A DNA stretch of 64,000 bases from Kaustia mangrovi (GTDB lineage Bacteria > Pseudomonadota > Alphaproteobacteria > Rhizobiales > Im1): the NCBI RefSeq assembly GCF_015482775.1, contig NZ_CP058214.1, positions 372,001-436,000 on the forward strand, in the 5' to 3' direction. Each line of letters opens with the position of its first letter. The first letter of the stretch is position 1. Shown here in pieces: positions 9,254 through 21,102 of this stretch. A program made the position numbers and the translations under genes. Below the pieces are notes generated by a model. The model was not told the origin of the DNA. It saw nothing but the letters and a program-made list of their open reading frames with translations, and did not search any database.

Positions 9254-10093
9254 ATGACCGACGCCATCGCGGACAAGCCGCGTTCCATCGAGACCCTGCG
9301 CGCCATCATGCGGGCGCTACGCACGCCCGATACGGGCTGCCCATGGGATCTGGAGCAGGATTTCCAGACCATCGCGCCCTATACGGTCGAGGAAGCCTAT
9401 GAGGTGGCCGATGCCATCGAGCGCGACGACATGGAGGACCTGAAAGAGGAGCTCGGAGACCTGCAGCTCCAGGTCGTCTATCACGCGCAAATGGCTGAGG
9501 AATCGGGTTATTTCGCCTTCGAGGACGTCGTCGAGGCGATCAACCGGAAACTCGTGCGCCGGCATCCCCACGTCTTCGGCGACGAGGCGGCGCGCACGGC
9601 CGGTGCGGTCAAGGGCATGTGGGAGCGTATCAAGGCGGAGGAAAAGGCGGAGAAGGCCCGCAAGCGCCCGCCCGCCGATACGGATGACGCCGGCAGCGTG
9701 CTGGACGATGTGCCCGTCGCCCTGCCCGCGTTGACGCGCGCGGGAAAGCTCCAGAAGAAGGCCGCGCGCGTGGGCTTCGACTGGGGCGATGCCGCCCCCG
9801 TGCTCGACAAGGCGGAGGAAGAGATCGCCGAACTCAGGGACGCACTGGCGGGCGGCGACCGCGAGGGTGCGGCCGAGGAGATCGGCGACCTGCTGTTCGT
9901 GCTCGCCAATCTCGCCCGCCATCTCGGTGTGGAGCCGGAAGCCGCATTGCAGGCGACGAATGCGAAATTCTCACGCCGTTTCAGACATATCGAGACGGAA
10001 CTTCGCAAACAGGGAAAGCGTCCGGAGGATGTCGGCCTCGATGCCATGGACGCGCTCTGGGACGATGCCAAGCGCCGCGAGAGGGCCGTCTGA
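9254..10093 (+). CDS. mazG: Nucleoside triphosphate pyrophosphohydrolase MazG
   Basis: 279-residue protein with two MazG domains. The N-terminal one starts PDTGCPWDLEQDFQTI and carries EEAYE and EELGDLQLQ; the C-terminal one carries EEIAEL and EEIGDLLFV, the metal-binding EExxD pattern. It hydrolyses NTPs to NMP and pyrophosphate, clearing non-canonical nucleotides. I use the ATG preceded by GGAG (spacing about 9) rather than the longer frame starting at 9152, whose extra residues lack similarity. It ends 20 bp from the convergent hflX stop. Confidence 0.94.
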   Translation: MTDAIADKPRSIETLRAIMRALRTPDTGCPWDLEQDFQTIAPYTVEEAYEVADAIERDDMEDLKEELGDLQLQVVYHAQMAEESGYFAFEDVVEAINRKLVRRHPHVFGDEAARTAGAVKGMWERIKAEEKAEKARKRPPADTDDAGSVLDDVPVALPALTRAGKLQKKAARVGFDWGDAAPVLDKAEEEIAELRDALAGGDREGAAEEIGDLLFVLANLARHLGVEPEAALQATNAKFSRRFRHIETELRKQGKRPEDVGLDAMDALWDDAKRRERAV

Positions 10094-10113
10094 GCGGAAA
10101 ACAGCCCGCCCGA

Positions 10114-11553
10114 CTACTCCGCCGCGCTGCGGCGCTCGGTGCTGTCGAGTGCCTGGGCGGACGCGCCGAGGCGAGCCTCCACGGGCCCGACCTTCTCCGG
10201 CGGCACGCGCACGACAAGGGTCACGCGGCCGTCCTCGCCGTCATGGCGCTCGAGCACCTCGCCGATATCGTAGAGCCAGGACAGGCGCCGGCCCTCCGTC
10301 GGCTCCAGGGTGACGCGGAAGCGGCTCGAGCTCTCCGCAAGCGTGCGCTCCACGAGCGCGAGGAGCGTGTCGATCCCCTCGCCCGTCCTGGCCGAGATCA
10401 AGGCCACATTGTCCGACCGCATCGCCTGGTTCTCGATGGAAGTGCGCTCCTCGCCCGCCAGCCTGTCGGCCTTGTTCCAGACCTCCACGATACGGTCGCG
10501 GCGAGCCTCGTCGACACCGAGCTCGGCAAGCACCTGTGCGACATCGGCGGCCTGAGCGCCCGTATCGGGATGGCTGATATCGCGCACATGGAGGATGATC
10601 TCCGCCTCCAGGACCTCTTCCAGCGTCGCCCGAAAGGCGGCCACAAGATCGGTCGGCAGATCGGAGATGAAGCCCACGGTGTCCGACAGGATGACCGTGC
10701 GCCCATGGGGCAGCTCCAGCCGCCTCATGGTCGGATCGAGGGTCGCGAAGAGCAGGTCCTCCGCGTCCACATGCGCCGTCGTCAGCCGGTTGAACAGTGT
10801 CGACTTTCCGGCATTCGTGTACCCCACCAGCGCCACGACCGGATAAGGCACGCGCTGGCGGTTGGCGCGATGCAGCTCGCGCCGGCGCCTGACCTTCTCC
10901 AGATCCTGCCGGATGCGCGTGATGCGGTCCTGGATGATGCGGCGGTCCGCCTCGATCTGCGTCTCGCCCGGGCCGCCCATGAAGCCGAAGCCGCCCCTCT
11001 GGCGCTCGAGATGGGTCCAGGACCGCACGAGGCGGCTCTTCTGGTAGCTCAGATGGGCGAGCTCCACCTGGAGGCGCCCTTCCTTCGTCTGCGCGCGCCG
11101 ACCGAAGATCTCCAGAATGAGGCCCGTGCGGTCGAGCACCTTCGCCTTGAAGGCGCGCTCCAGATTGCGCTGCTGGACAGGCGAGAGCGTCGCGTTGACG
11201 ACGACCAGCCCGACATCCTGCACCCTCGCGGCCTCCGCGATCTCCTCCACCTTCCCCGGACCGATCAGGGTCGCGGGGTGCACCCGGGCGACGGTGACGA
11301 TCTCGGATCCGGCGATATCCAGGTCGATGGCGAGCGCCAACCCCTCCGCCTCGTCCAGGCGGGCGGTCTCGTCGCGCAGCGTGGAGGTCTCGTCCGGGGC
11401 CTGCGCCTTGATGGCGCCGGCCTTGAAGGCGACATGCACCACAAGCGCACGAACCGGTGGCGTCTCCTCGATCTGGAACGCGACCGGGCCGTGGGCCCGT
11501 CCCTCGGGGCTGTCTGTGTTCGCCGGGGTGTCTTCGTGTCGCCTATTCGTCAC
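10114..11553 (-). CDS. hflX: Ribosome-dissociation GTPase HflX
   Basis: 479-residue GTPase with an N-terminal HflX domain, a glycine-rich linker ([15 protein letters not shown]) and a G domain. The P-loop GYTNAGKST is at 244-252 and the switch II motif DTVGF follows. HflX binds the ribosome E site/50S and rescues stalled ribosomes after heat stress. Its start overlaps the hfq stop by 11 bases, the conserved hfq-hflX arrangement, so the two are translationally coupled. The C-terminal ~45 residues form a small extra domain often seen in alphaproteobacteria. Confidence 0.95.
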   Translation of the reverse strand: MTNRRHEDTPANTDSPEGRAHGPVAFQIEETPPVRALVVHVAFKAGAIKAQAPDETSTLRDETARLDEAEGLALAIDLDIAGSEIVTVARVHPATLIGPGKVEEIAEAARVQDVGLVVVNATLSPVQQRNLERAFKAKVLDRTGLILEIFGRRAQTKEGRLQVELAHLSYQKSRLVRSWTHLERQRGGFGFMGGPGETQIEADRRIIQDRITRIRQDLEKVRRRRELHRANRQRVPYPVVALVGYTNAGKSTLFNRLTTAHVDAEDLLFATLDPTMRRLELPHGRTVILSDTVGFISDLPTDLVAAFRATLEEVLEAEIILHVRDISHPDTGAQAADVAQVLAELGVDEARRDRIVEVWNKADRLAGEERTSIENQAMRSDNVALISARTGEGIDTLLALVERTLAESSSRFRVTLEPTEGRRLSWLYDIGEVLERHDGEDGRVTLVVRVPPEKVGPVEARLGASAQALDSTERRSAAE

Positions 11554-11794
11554 CCGCGCTTGGATCCTCCTCGAAAAGATTGATCGACTGGCCAGGCATC
11601 ACTGTGGATATGGCGTGCTTGTAGACCAATTGCGAGAGGCCGTCGCGCCGGAGAAGGACGCAGAAATTATCGAACCATGTGATCACGCCCTGCAGCTTCA
11701 CGCCATTCACGAGGAAGACCGTGAGTGGGACGCGATTCTTGCGCACGTGATTGAGAAAGGTGTCCTGCAGGTTTTGTGATTTTTCTTGAGCCAT
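11543..11794 (-). CDS. hfq: RNA chaperone Hfq
   Basis: 83-residue Sm-like RNA chaperone. Sm1 ([15 protein letters not shown]) and Sm2 ([10 protein letters not shown]) motifs are intact, with QNLQDTFLN at the proximal-face N-terminus. The C-terminal tail is short, as usual in alphaproteobacteria. I start at MAQEKSQ; the frame is open 15 codons further upstream but those residues are not part of Hfq. In this group Hfq mediates sRNA control, including nifA and ntr-related regulation. It has its own likely promoter (11876-11905). Confidence 0.97.
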   Translation of the reverse strand: MAQEKSQNLQDTFLNHVRKNRVPLTVFLVNGVKLQGVITWFDNFCVLLRRDGLSQLVYKHAISTVMPGQSINLFEEDPSAGDE

Positions 11795-11798
11795 GGTG

Positions 11799-11831
11799 GT
11801 TCCCGCTTCTTGCAACGTCAGAGACGGGAAC
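11799..11831 (-). promoter_or_regulatory. Hairpin in the hfq leader next to the start codon
   Basis: A perfect 7-bp inverted repeat (GTTCCCG 11799-11805, CGGGAAC 11825-11831) lies 4 bases upstream of the hfq ATG. The AAGAAG stretch, the best ribosome-site candidate, falls in the loop and the following GC-rich arm. Hfq autoregulates translation in several bacteria, so this is a plausible control element; that link is inference. Confidence 0.4.
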
Positions 11832-11875
11832 GCACACACACCGAACCCCGTCCCCTTCCTTTTCCTGTCGTACTC

Positions 11876-11905
11876 TTATTACGCGTGTTTGGCTGTGCTT
11901 TTCAA
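11876..11905 (-). promoter_or_regulatory. Predicted sigma-70-type promoter of hfq
   Basis: On the minus strand a TTGAAA (-35, 11905-11900) and TAATAA (-10, 11881-11876) are separated by 18 bases. The predicted start near 11869 gives a leader of about 75 bases. It lies in the 173-bp gap between trkA and hfq. Confidence 0.5.
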
Positions 11906-11967
11906 TGGCCGCACCGTAGCACAATGCCAACAGGGCAGCGACCGTCAAACATGGCGCGCGCCGCCGC

Positions 11968-13344
11968 CTAGAAATACTCCAGACTGACCCGGAACAGATG
12001 CTCCACCTCGCGCACGACGCCGGCCAGCGCGAACATGACGATCCGGTCATGCGGCTTGATCTCGGTCTGGCCCGTGGGGATGATCACGCGGCCGCCACGC
12101 ACCAGCGCACCGATGCGCACGCCGTCGGGCAGCGATGCCTCGCGCAGGGGCCGGCCGACGACGGGCGAGGTTTCCAGAGCCTCCGCCTCCAGAACCTCCC
12201 CCTGCCCGTTATGGACCGGATGCACGCCGCGGATACGCCCGCGCCTCACATGGCGCAGAATGCTGGAGACGGTGACCGAGCGCGGGCTGATATAGGCGTC
12301 GATGTTCAACGGATCGAGGATCGAGTTGAAATCGGTCCCCGTCACCAGGCTGAAGGTCTGGCGCGCGCCTTCCTGCTTGGCCATGACGGCGGCGAGGATG
12401 TTGACCTTGTCGTCGTTGGTCAGCGCGACGAAGGCCTCCGCCTCCGGGGCGCCGGCCTCGCGCAGCATCTCCTGCTCGAGCGTGCTGCCATGGAGCACGA
12501 CGGTGCGGCGCAGCTCCTCCGCGATCCTGACCGCGCGCTGCCGGTTGCCCTCGATGATCTTCACCTGGGTGCGGCTCTGGCGCTCCTCCAGCTTGGTGGC
12601 GACATAGAGGCCGATATTGCCGCCGCCGGCGATCAGAACGCGTCGGGCGGGCTTTTCCTCATGGCCGAAAATGCCGAGCACGCGCTCCGCCTGCGCCCGG
12701 TCGGCGATCACATAGACATCGTCGCCCACGAGCATCTGGTCGGAACCGTGCGGCACGAAGAGCTGGCCATCGCGCACGACGCCGACCACGACCGTCTGCA
12801 GGTCCGGGAAGAGCTCGGTGAGCTGGGCCAGCGGTGTGTCGACCACCGGGCAGTCCTCGCGCAGGCGGATACCCAGCGCGATCACCGCATCGTCCACGAA
12901 ATGGATCGCCTCGAAGGCGCCGGGCAGCGCGAGCCGGCGCAGCACCATCTCTCCGACCGCGATCTCCGGTGAGATGACGACGTCGATCGGCATGTTCTCG
13001 CGGGAGAACAGATGGCGCCATTCGGGGTTCAGATAGCTCTGGGCGCGCACGCGCGCGATCTTGGTGGGGATCTCGAACAGGGAATGCGCGATCTGGCAGG
13101 CCATCATGTTCACCTCGTCGGCGAAGGTGACCGCGATCAGCATGTCGGCATCGCGCGCGCCGGCGCTTTCCAGAACGTCCGGATGGGAGCCGTGCCCCAC
13201 CACGCCCTGCACGTCCAGCGCGTCGGAGATCGCCTGCACGAGCTGGGGCGAGGAATCGATCACCGTCACGTCGTTCTGCTCATGGGCCAGACGTTCGGCG
13301 ATTCCCCGGCCGACCTGGCCCGCACCGCAAATGATGATCTTCAT
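11968..13344 (-). CDS. trkA: Trk K+ uptake regulator TrkA
   Basis: 458-residue cytoplasmic gating protein of the Trk potassium transporter. It has two RCK_N Rossmann domains, beginning IICGAGQVG (residues 4-12) and VLIAGGGNIG (about 235), each followed by an RCK_C domain. The subunit binds NAD(H)/ATP and controls TrkH, which is not in this window. It lies between ntrX and hfq, as in Brucella, Azospirillum and Rhodobacter relatives, and is probably part of the ntr transcript. Confidence 0.95.
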   Translation of the reverse strand: MKIIICGAGQVGRGIAERLAHEQNDVTVIDSSPQLVQAISDALDVQGVVGHGSHPDVLESAGARDADMLIAVTFADEVNMMACQIAHSLFEIPTKIARVRAQSYLNPEWRHLFSRENMPIDVVISPEIAVGEMVLRRLALPGAFEAIHFVDDAVIALGIRLREDCPVVDTPLAQLTELFPDLQTVVVGVVRDGQLFVPHGSDQMLVGDDVYVIADRAQAERVLGIFGHEEKPARRVLIAGGGNIGLYVATKLEERQSRTQVKIIEGNRQRAVRIAEELRRTVVLHGSTLEQEMLREAGAPEAEAFVALTNDDKVNILAAVMAKQEGARQTFSLVTGTDFNSILDPLNIDAYISPRSVTVSSILRHVRRGRIRGVHPVHNGQGEVLEAEALETSPVVGRPLREASLPDGVRIGALVRGGRVIIPTGQTEIKPHDRIVMFALAGVVREVEHLFRVSLEYF

Positions 13345-13453
13345 GAAAGGCAGCCCTCTGCCGCGTCACAGGGGGCGGAGTGTGCGCAAACGGCCCGCTG
13401 GAGGCAAGCACTCTTGTGACACGTCCTGAAGCCGCGATGCCGCAGCAGCCGGT

Positions 13454-14884
13454 TCAGTAGTGATTCGAATGTTCTCGGGCCGTTTCCTCAAGCGAAATCT
13501 CGGGCGCCTTGTCGTTCTGTGACACGCCGAGCAGTTTGAGTTTGCGGTGCAGGGCGGAGCGTTCCATGCCGACGAAACTCGCCGTCTTGGAGATGTTCCC
13601 CCCGAACCGGGCGATCTGGGCGGTGAGATATTCGCGCTCGAAGATCTCGCGCGCCTCGCGCAGCGGCAGGGCCATAAGCTGCTCGCCGCCATGGCCGTTC
13701 ACCACCGGCGGCGAGGCCGAGCCGAGCTCGCTCGGCAGCATGCTCGCGGTGATCTCCGCCTCCGGATCGCCGCTGGCCAGAATGAGCAGCCGCTCCACAT
13801 TGTTGCGCAGCTGGCGCACATTCCCCGGCCAGTTATGGGCCTGCAGCACGGCGATCGCATCGTCGGCGATCTCACGTTCCGGCTGGCCGGAAATCAGCGA
13901 ATATTGCCGTGCGAAATGCTCAACGAGCGCGGGGATGTCCTCGCGGCGCTCCGCCAGCGCCGGCACGTGGATCGGCACGACATTCAGCCGGTGATAGAAA
14001 TCCTCCCGGAACGCCCCCTCCTCGATCAGGGCCGACAAATTCCGGCAGCTCGACGAGACGACGCGCACATCGACCTTCACGCGCTTCGCGCCGCCGACGC
14101 GCTGGAAGGTCTGGTCGACGAGGACCCGAAGGATCTTGCCCTGGGTCTCCAGCGGCATGTCGGCGACCTCGTCGATGAACAGCGTCCCGCCATGGGCCTC
14201 CTCCAGCGCGCCGATGCGCACCAGCGTGCCGCTCTCGTCCTCCACGCCGAACAGCTTCTCCTCCATCAGATCCGGCGCCATTGCGGCGGCCGGCAGGATG
14301 ATGAAGGGACCGCTGGCGCGCAGCGACGAGGCATGGAGCATGCGCGCGGCGAGCTCCTTGCCGGCACCGAGCGGGCCGGTGATGAGCACCCGGCTGTTGG
14401 TCGGCGCGACCTTCTTCAGCGACTGGTGAAGCTGGCGCATGGCGTGCGAATCGCCGACGAGCTCGGCCGCCGCACCCGCACGCTCCCTGAGCTCCTCGTT
14501 CTCACGCCGGAGCCGAGAGGCTTCGAGCGCGCGCGTGACGATCAGGATCAGCCGGTCGGTCTTGAACGGCTTCTCGATATAGTCGTAGGCGCCGCGCTTG
14601 ATGGCCGCGACCGCGGTCTCGATATTGCCGTGGCCCGAAATGATGACGATCGGCAGGTCGGGGTGGCTCTTCTGCACCACATCCAGGAGATCGAGCCCGT
14701 CGAGCTTCGACCCTTGCAGCCAGATATCGAGCACGATGAGAGACGGCCGCCGCTCCTGGATGGAATCGAGCGCGGAATCGCTGTCATGGGCGACCCTCGT
14801 CTCGAACCCCTCGTCCTCGAGTATCCCGGCGATCAGCTCGCGGATATCTGCTTCATCGTCAACGATCAGAACATCCGAGGCCAT
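13454..14884 (-). CDS. ntrX: Nitrogen/redox response regulator NtrX
   Basis: 476-residue response regulator: receiver domain (phospho-acceptor Asp53 in VLDIWL), AAA+ domain and Fis-type helix-turn-helix (EREYLTAQIARFGGNISKTASFVGMERS). The Walker A loop is GPLGAGKE. The GAFTGA loop that contacts sigma-54 is absent: the aligned region reads FGVEDESGTLVRIG. This is known for alphaproteobacterial NtrX and implies action without sigma-54. Its start overlaps the ntrY stop by 26 bases, so the pair is translationally coupled. Confidence 0.95.
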   Translation of the reverse strand: MASDVLIVDDEADIRELIAGILEDEGFETRVAHDSDSALDSIQERRPSLIVLDIWLQGSKLDGLDLLDVVQKSHPDLPIVIISGHGNIETAVAAIKRGAYDYIEKPFKTDRLILIVTRALEASRLRRENEELRERAGAAAELVGDSHAMRQLHQSLKKVAPTNSRVLITGPLGAGKELAARMLHASSLRASGPFIILPAAAMAPDLMEEKLFGVEDESGTLVRIGALEEAHGGTLFIDEVADMPLETQGKILRVLVDQTFQRVGGAKRVKVDVRVVSSSCRNLSALIEEGAFREDFYHRLNVVPIHVPALAERREDIPALVEHFARQYSLISGQPEREIADDAIAVLQAHNWPGNVRQLRNNVERLLILASGDPEAEITASMLPSELGSASPPVVNGHGGEQLMALPLREAREIFEREYLTAQIARFGGNISKTASFVGMERSALHRKLKLLGVSQNDKAPEISLEETAREHSNHY

Positions 14885-17225
14885 CTTCGGTTCCCTCTCC
14901 TTGCGTTGTCTCAGGTTCCCGGTCTGCCCCTCTCAAATCCGTTCCGACGTCTCCCTCATCGGCAGGTCTCGCGGTATCCGCCTCCGCGCGCGGCCCAACC
15001 GCCATCGGCAGGACGAGCCGGACCAGCGCGCCGCCGAGCGCCTCCGGCGCATCGTGGAGCACGATGGTGCCGCCATGCTCCTCCATGATGCGCGCAACAA
15101 TGGCAAGCCCGAGGCCGGTGCCTTTCTCGCGCGTCGTCATATAGGGCTCGAGCAGCCTCTGCCGGTTCTCGTCCGGTAGTCCGATACCGTTGTCGGCGAC
15201 ATCGATCACCGCGTGCTCGCCGTCGCGATAGAGGCTGACGACGATACGTCCCTCGATCTCCGGCTCGGCCTGGACATGGGTCTCGACGGCCTCGCGCGCG
15301 TTCTTGACCAGATTGGTGATCGCCTGGGTGACGAGACGCCGGTCGAACTCCAGATTGAGCGGCTCGTCGGGAAGCTCCAGATCGATGGCGATATCGCTGG
15401 ACGAGACGCGCTGGAGGATCGTCGCCTCCTTGACCACGGCGCCGAGGTCGCCCGGCTCGAGCAGCGCCTTCGGCATGCGCGCGAAGGACGAGAACTCGTC
15501 GATCATCCGGCCGATGTCGCCCACCTGCCGGATAATGGTGTCGGTGCATTGCTCGAAGACTTGCGTGTCGCTCTGGATCTCCTTGCCGTATTTCCGGCGC
15601 AGGCGCTCCGCGGAGAGCTGGATCGGGGTCAGCGGGTTCTTGATCTCGTGCGCGATGCGCCGGGCGATGTCCGCCCAGGCGGAATTGCGCTGTGCGGCAA
15701 CGAGCTCGGTGATGTCGTCGAAGGTCACCACATAGCCGTGGACGTCCTCGCGGGCGCGTTCCGTCGTGGCGCGCACGACGAAATGGCGCTCCTGGCCGCC
15801 GACGCGCATGTCGACCTGCCCCTCCGCCGTGCCGGACCGTTTCGACAGAGCCTTGTCGAGCACCACGGCCATATCGGGCAACACGTCCTTGAGCGCCTTG
15901 TTGGCAAGCGCGCGGTCATCGAGGCTCAGAAGTGCCAGCGCGGAGCGGTTGACGAGGGTGATGCGCCCTTCCCTGTCGAGACCGATCACGCCTGCGCTGA
16001 CGCCGGAAAGCACGGCTTCGGTGAACCGGCGGCGTTCGTCGAGCTGGACGTTGGCACTGATGAGCTCGTTGTGCTGGGAGGCGAGCTGGCTCGTCATGCG
16101 GTTGAAGGTGCGCCCGAGCGTTGCCAGATCGCCCTCGTCCTTGCGCACGGGCACCTTGACGTCGAGCTCGCCGAGCGACACCTGGCGCGCGGCGTCCACG
16201 AGCCGCATGATCGGCTGGACCAGCCTGTCGGCCACCCACAAGCCGAACCAGATGGCCGCCAGGAGGAAAATGAAGGCCACGCCCACATACATGAGGGCGA
16301 AGGTCACCTGGACGCCGTAGCGCTGGGTCTGCATGGCATCGTATTCGGCCTTGCCGGCCTCGGTGCGCTGCAGGTGTTCCACCACCTTCGGGTTCACGAG
16401 CCTGAGGACGTAGAGATAGGCGTTGTCGAAGGCCGACAGCTTCAGGATCGCGCGGATGACATTGTAGTCCTCGCCCGGTCCGATCACCACCAGCTCGCCC
16501 GTCTCCGCCTTCCGCAGGGCCTCCTCGGGCGGTGGCTGGAAGCTGATCTTGTCGTTGATGGTGACGCTCGCATCGACGCGGCGCTTGCTGGAATCGATGA
16601 TATAGGCGGCCGCCAGCCCGCGCAGCGCCACATGGGTCGCGAGCCGCCGCGTGAACTTCTGGCGGTCGCTGTCGAAATCGGCGCGCTGCCGGTTGAGGTC
16701 GGCGGCAATCGAGGCGACATCGCCGCGGATCACCTCGCTGTGCTCGGTGACATAGGCCTGCGCGACCGTGACGGCGGTATCGACGATCTGGCGCGTGCGC
16801 TCGGAGAACCAGGTGTCGAGGCCGCGATTGAGGGTGACGGTCGCGAAGACGGCGACGACGAGGGCCGGCAGCGCGGCCACCACGCCGAACAGCGACACGA
16901 TGCGGACATGGAGCCGCGCGCCCGCAATACCCTGCCGGCGCGCCTGCCAGAGCATGTAGACCTGCCAGGCGATCATGCCGGCCATGAACAGGACCAGCAG
17001 CAGGTTGACGCCGAGCAGCGCGACGATCATGTCGCGCGAGGGCTTGAGCGGGGTCAGCCCGGTGAGAATCGTATAGGTGACGAGCCCCATGAGAATCGAC
17101 ACGGCGACCACGGCGACGCCGAGCCATGTCGGCACCCGCCGCTCGTGCGGCAGGGGCTTCGCGCTGCCGCGCTGCGTGCCCACACCGCCCGCGGACATGC
17201 CCGCTGTGTCGAGACCCACACTCAT
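14859..17225 (-). CDS. ntrY: Sensor histidine kinase NtrY
   Basis: 788-residue membrane kinase. Three transmembrane segments lie in the first ~150 residues, then a periplasmic sensor of about 160 residues, a fourth segment (about 305-330), HAMP, PAS and the kinase core. The phospho-acceptor is His526 in [14 protein letters not shown]-binding boxes NLVKNARE, DNGIGLP and GTGLGLAI are present. The C-terminal ~40 residues are acidic and low-complexity. It phosphorylates NtrX. The 230-bp gap from ntrC suggests the ntrYX pair may have its own promoter. Confidence 0.94.
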   Translation of the reverse strand: MSVGLDTAGMSAGGVGTQRGSAKPLPHERRVPTWLGVAVVAVSILMGLVTYTILTGLTPLKPSRDMIVALLGVNLLLVLFMAGMIAWQVYMLWQARRQGIAGARLHVRIVSLFGVVAALPALVVAVFATVTLNRGLDTWFSERTRQIVDTAVTVAQAYVTEHSEVIRGDVASIAADLNRQRADFDSDRQKFTRRLATHVALRGLAAAYIIDSSKRRVDASVTINDKISFQPPPEEALRKAETGELVVIGPGEDYNVIRAILKLSAFDNAYLYVLRLVNPKVVEHLQRTEAGKAEYDAMQTQRYGVQVTFALMYVGVAFIFLLAAIWFGLWVADRLVQPIMRLVDAARQVSLGELDVKVPVRKDEGDLATLGRTFNRMTSQLASQHNELISANVQLDERRRFTEAVLSGVSAGVIGLDREGRITLVNRSALALLSLDDRALANKALKDVLPDMAVVLDKALSKRSGTAEGQVDMRVGGQERHFVVRATTERAREDVHGYVVTFDDITELVAAQRNSAWADIARRIAHEIKNPLTPIQLSAERLRRKYGKEIQSDTQVFEQCTDTIIRQVGDIGRMIDEFSSFARMPKALLEPGDLGAVVKEATILQRVSSSDIAIDLELPDEPLNLEFDRRLVTQAITNLVKNAREAVETHVQAEPEIEGRIVVSLYRDGEHAVIDVADNGIGLPDENRQRLLEPYMTTREKGTGLGLAIVARIMEEHGGTIVLHDAPEALGGALVRLVLPMAVGPRAEADTARPADEGDVGTDLRGADREPETTQGEGTEDGLGCSDR

Positions 17226-17455
17226 TTCCTAAAAAACACCTTGAGTGATCTGCGTGTCCTAAAAGATGCGACGATGCCGGGCTGGCCCTGCCGGCCATGC
17301 CCCCCCGAAATCCGATATCGCCCATCCGGGTCGTACAGGCCCGCATTGGATTTCCAAGACTGGAGTTCCAAGCGTTGCCGGATCGACCCCCTCTCACACG
17401 ACTCAACGCATTGTGCAGGGTCTGTTGCGCGTAATCAACACGCGATGTTGCAATT

Positions 17456-18929
<1,474 letters not shown>

Positions 18930-18943
<14 letters not shown>

Positions 18944-20081
18944 GGTCCTGCTTGTCCTCTGCGGGCTGGTCCCTTTCGCCGGTGAACATCGGCATGAGCA
19001 CGCGGAAGGTCGTGCGCCCGTTCTGGGAATCGCACTCGATGATGCCGCCATGGTCGCCGATGATCTTGGCGACCATGGCCAGCCCCAGCCCCTTGCCGGT
19101 GGCCTTCGTCGTCACGAACGGATCGAACAGGTGCGCCACGATATCCTCCGGGATCCCCGGTCCCGTATCGTGGACGCAGAATTCGAGCGGCAGCATGACG
19201 CGCTCGTCGGAGCCCGGAATGCTCAGCCGCACGCCCGGACGGAACGCCGTCGACAATGTGATCTCTCCATCTCCGCCTTCCGACAGAATGGCTTCCGCGG
19301 CATTTTTCACCAGATTCATGAAGACCTGGATGAGCTGGTCCCGGTTGCCGAGCACCGGCGGCAGAGACGGATCGTAGGCCTCCGAGATGGTGAGGTCCTT
19401 CGCAAAGCCGCTCTCCGCGACCGCCTTCACATGGTCGAGGACGGCATGGATGTTGACCGGCTTCGTCTCCGGCGGGCGCTCGTCGGAGAACACCTCCATC
19501 TGGTCCACGAGGGTGCAGATACGGTCCGTCTCCTCGCAGATGAGCCGCGTCAGGGTGCGATCCTCCTCCCCCACCGCGGTCTCCAGGAGCTGGGCCGCGC
19601 CGCGGATGCCCGACAGCGGGTTCTTGATCTCGTGGGCCAGCATGGCGGCCATGCCGGTCACCGACCGTGCCGCATTGCGGTGGGTGAGCTGACGGTCGAT
19701 CTTGTGCGCCATGGACCGGAGCTGGAACACGATCACGATCGTCCCGTCCTGTTCCGACAGGGGGGTGACCTGAAGGTCGACCAGCCGCTCGCCGCCGGTG
19801 CGCGGCGTGCCGACATCGACGGCGTACTCGTTGACCGTCGCGCCGGTGTCGCGCACCTGCTGGACAAGCGTCAGCAGCGGGCTTGCGAAAGGCACCACAT
19901 CGTCGATGCGATGGCGGCCGAGCACGGTCGCGCTCGTCTGGAAGAAGTTCTCCGCCGATACGTTGGCGAACACGATCCGGTTGCCGTCCGCCACAGTCAG
20001 CACGGGATCGGGCAGCGCATTGATCAGCGCGTCCGGATCCGCCCTCGCCAGCACGTCGGTGGTCGCCTTGTCGCCAGCCAT
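18930..20081 (-). CDS. ntrB: Nitrogen sensor histidine kinase NtrB
   Basis: 383-residue soluble kinase: N-terminal PAS domain (about 15-80), dimerisation/phospho-acceptor domain with His150 in [19 protein letters not shown], and a catalytic domain with [16 protein letters not shown] and GKGLGLAM. It phosphorylates or dephosphorylates NtrC depending on PII (GlnB). It overlaps dusB by one base and ntrC by 14, so all three are one translational unit. Confidence 0.96.
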
Positions 20082-21091
20082 CAGGCCGCCATCCTTTCAT
20101 CGAGCGCGGCATCGAGCCCGTCGAGCATCTGCCAGATCGTCCGCGGCTCCTCCTCCCGGCACAGCCGGCTCCGCCAGGAGCGCGCCGTGCCGGCGTCCAT
20201 GAGGCCGTCCTCCACGAAGCCGTCGAGATACCAGCCGAAATGCTTGCGCATGCAGCGCACGCCCTGCCAGAGCCCGTAATGGTCGAGCATGGCCGCGAAA
20301 TGCCGCCGCACGATCGCCATGCGTTCGCCCGCATCGGGCAGCACGGGCGCCCCGCCCTCCTCGAGCGCGCGGGCCAACGCGCCGGGCAGCCACGGCTTGC
20401 CATAGGCGCCGCGCCCGATCATCGCGCCGTCGGCGCCGGACCGGGCGAGCATCTCGCGCACGCCGGCGAGCGAACGGGCGTCGCCATTGGCGATGACCGG
20501 AACGCCGACCGCCTCCTTCACCTCGCGGATGGCGTCCCAGTCGGCCCGGCCCTCGTAGAACTGGCAGCGCGTGCGGCCGTGGACGGTGACCATGCGGACG
20601 CCCGCGCCCTCCGCGCGCCGGGCGAGCTCCGGCGCATTGCGGCTCGCATCGTCCCAGCCGAGCCTCATCTTGAGCGTGACGGGTAGCACGGTCGCGCCGA
20701 CCGTCGCCTCGATCAGCGTCAGCGCATGGTCCAGGTCGCGCATGAGGGCGGAGCCGGACAGCCCGCTCGTGACCTTGCGAGCCGGGCAGCCCATATTGAT
20801 GTCGATAATGTCGGCGCCCAGATCGGCGGCCACGCGCGCCCCCTCGGCCATCCATCGGGCCTCACGCCCGGCGAGCTGGATCGCGAAGGGCTGGACCGCC
20901 CCCTTCCCCGTGGCGCGCAGAAGGGTTTCGGGATCGGCGCCGGCGAGCTGCTCGCTGGCCACCATCTCCGACACGACGAGCCCCGCGCCGAGCTCATGGG
21001 CGAGCACGCGGAACGGCTCGTCCGTGACGCCGGACATGGGCGCCAGGAAGACCCTGCTGTGAATGTCGAGCTTGTCTATCGTGATGCTCAT
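20081..21091 (-). CDS. dusB: tRNA-dihydrouridine synthase (NifR3)
   Basis: 336-residue FMN enzyme reducing uridine to dihydrouridine in the tRNA D-loop. Signature features are the N-terminal [13 protein letters not shown], the catalytic Cys in [10 protein letters not shown], and the FMN-phosphate site [18 protein letters not shown]. It is first in the ntr operon, the classic nifR3-ntrBC order. The ATG has only a weak ribosome site and sits 11 bases from a 30-bp inverted repeat (21103-21132). Confidence 0.95.
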   Translation of the reverse strand: MSITIDKLDIHSRVFLAPMSGVTDEPFRVLAHELGAGLVVSEMVASEQLAGADPETLLRATGKGAVQPFAIQLAGREARWMAEGARVAADLGADIIDINMGCPARKVTSGLSGSALMRDLDHALTLIEATVGATVLPVTLKMRLGWDDASRNAPELARRAEGAGVRMVTVHGRTRCQFYEGRADWDAIREVKEAVGVPVIANGDARSLAGVREMLARSGADGAMIGRGAYGKPWLPGALARALEEGGAPVLPDAGERMAIVRRHFAAMLDHYGLWQGVRCMRKHFGWYLDGFVEDGLMDAGTARSWRSRLCREEEPRTIWQMLDGLDAALDERMAA

Positions 21092-21102
21092 AATTTGAGC
21101 AA

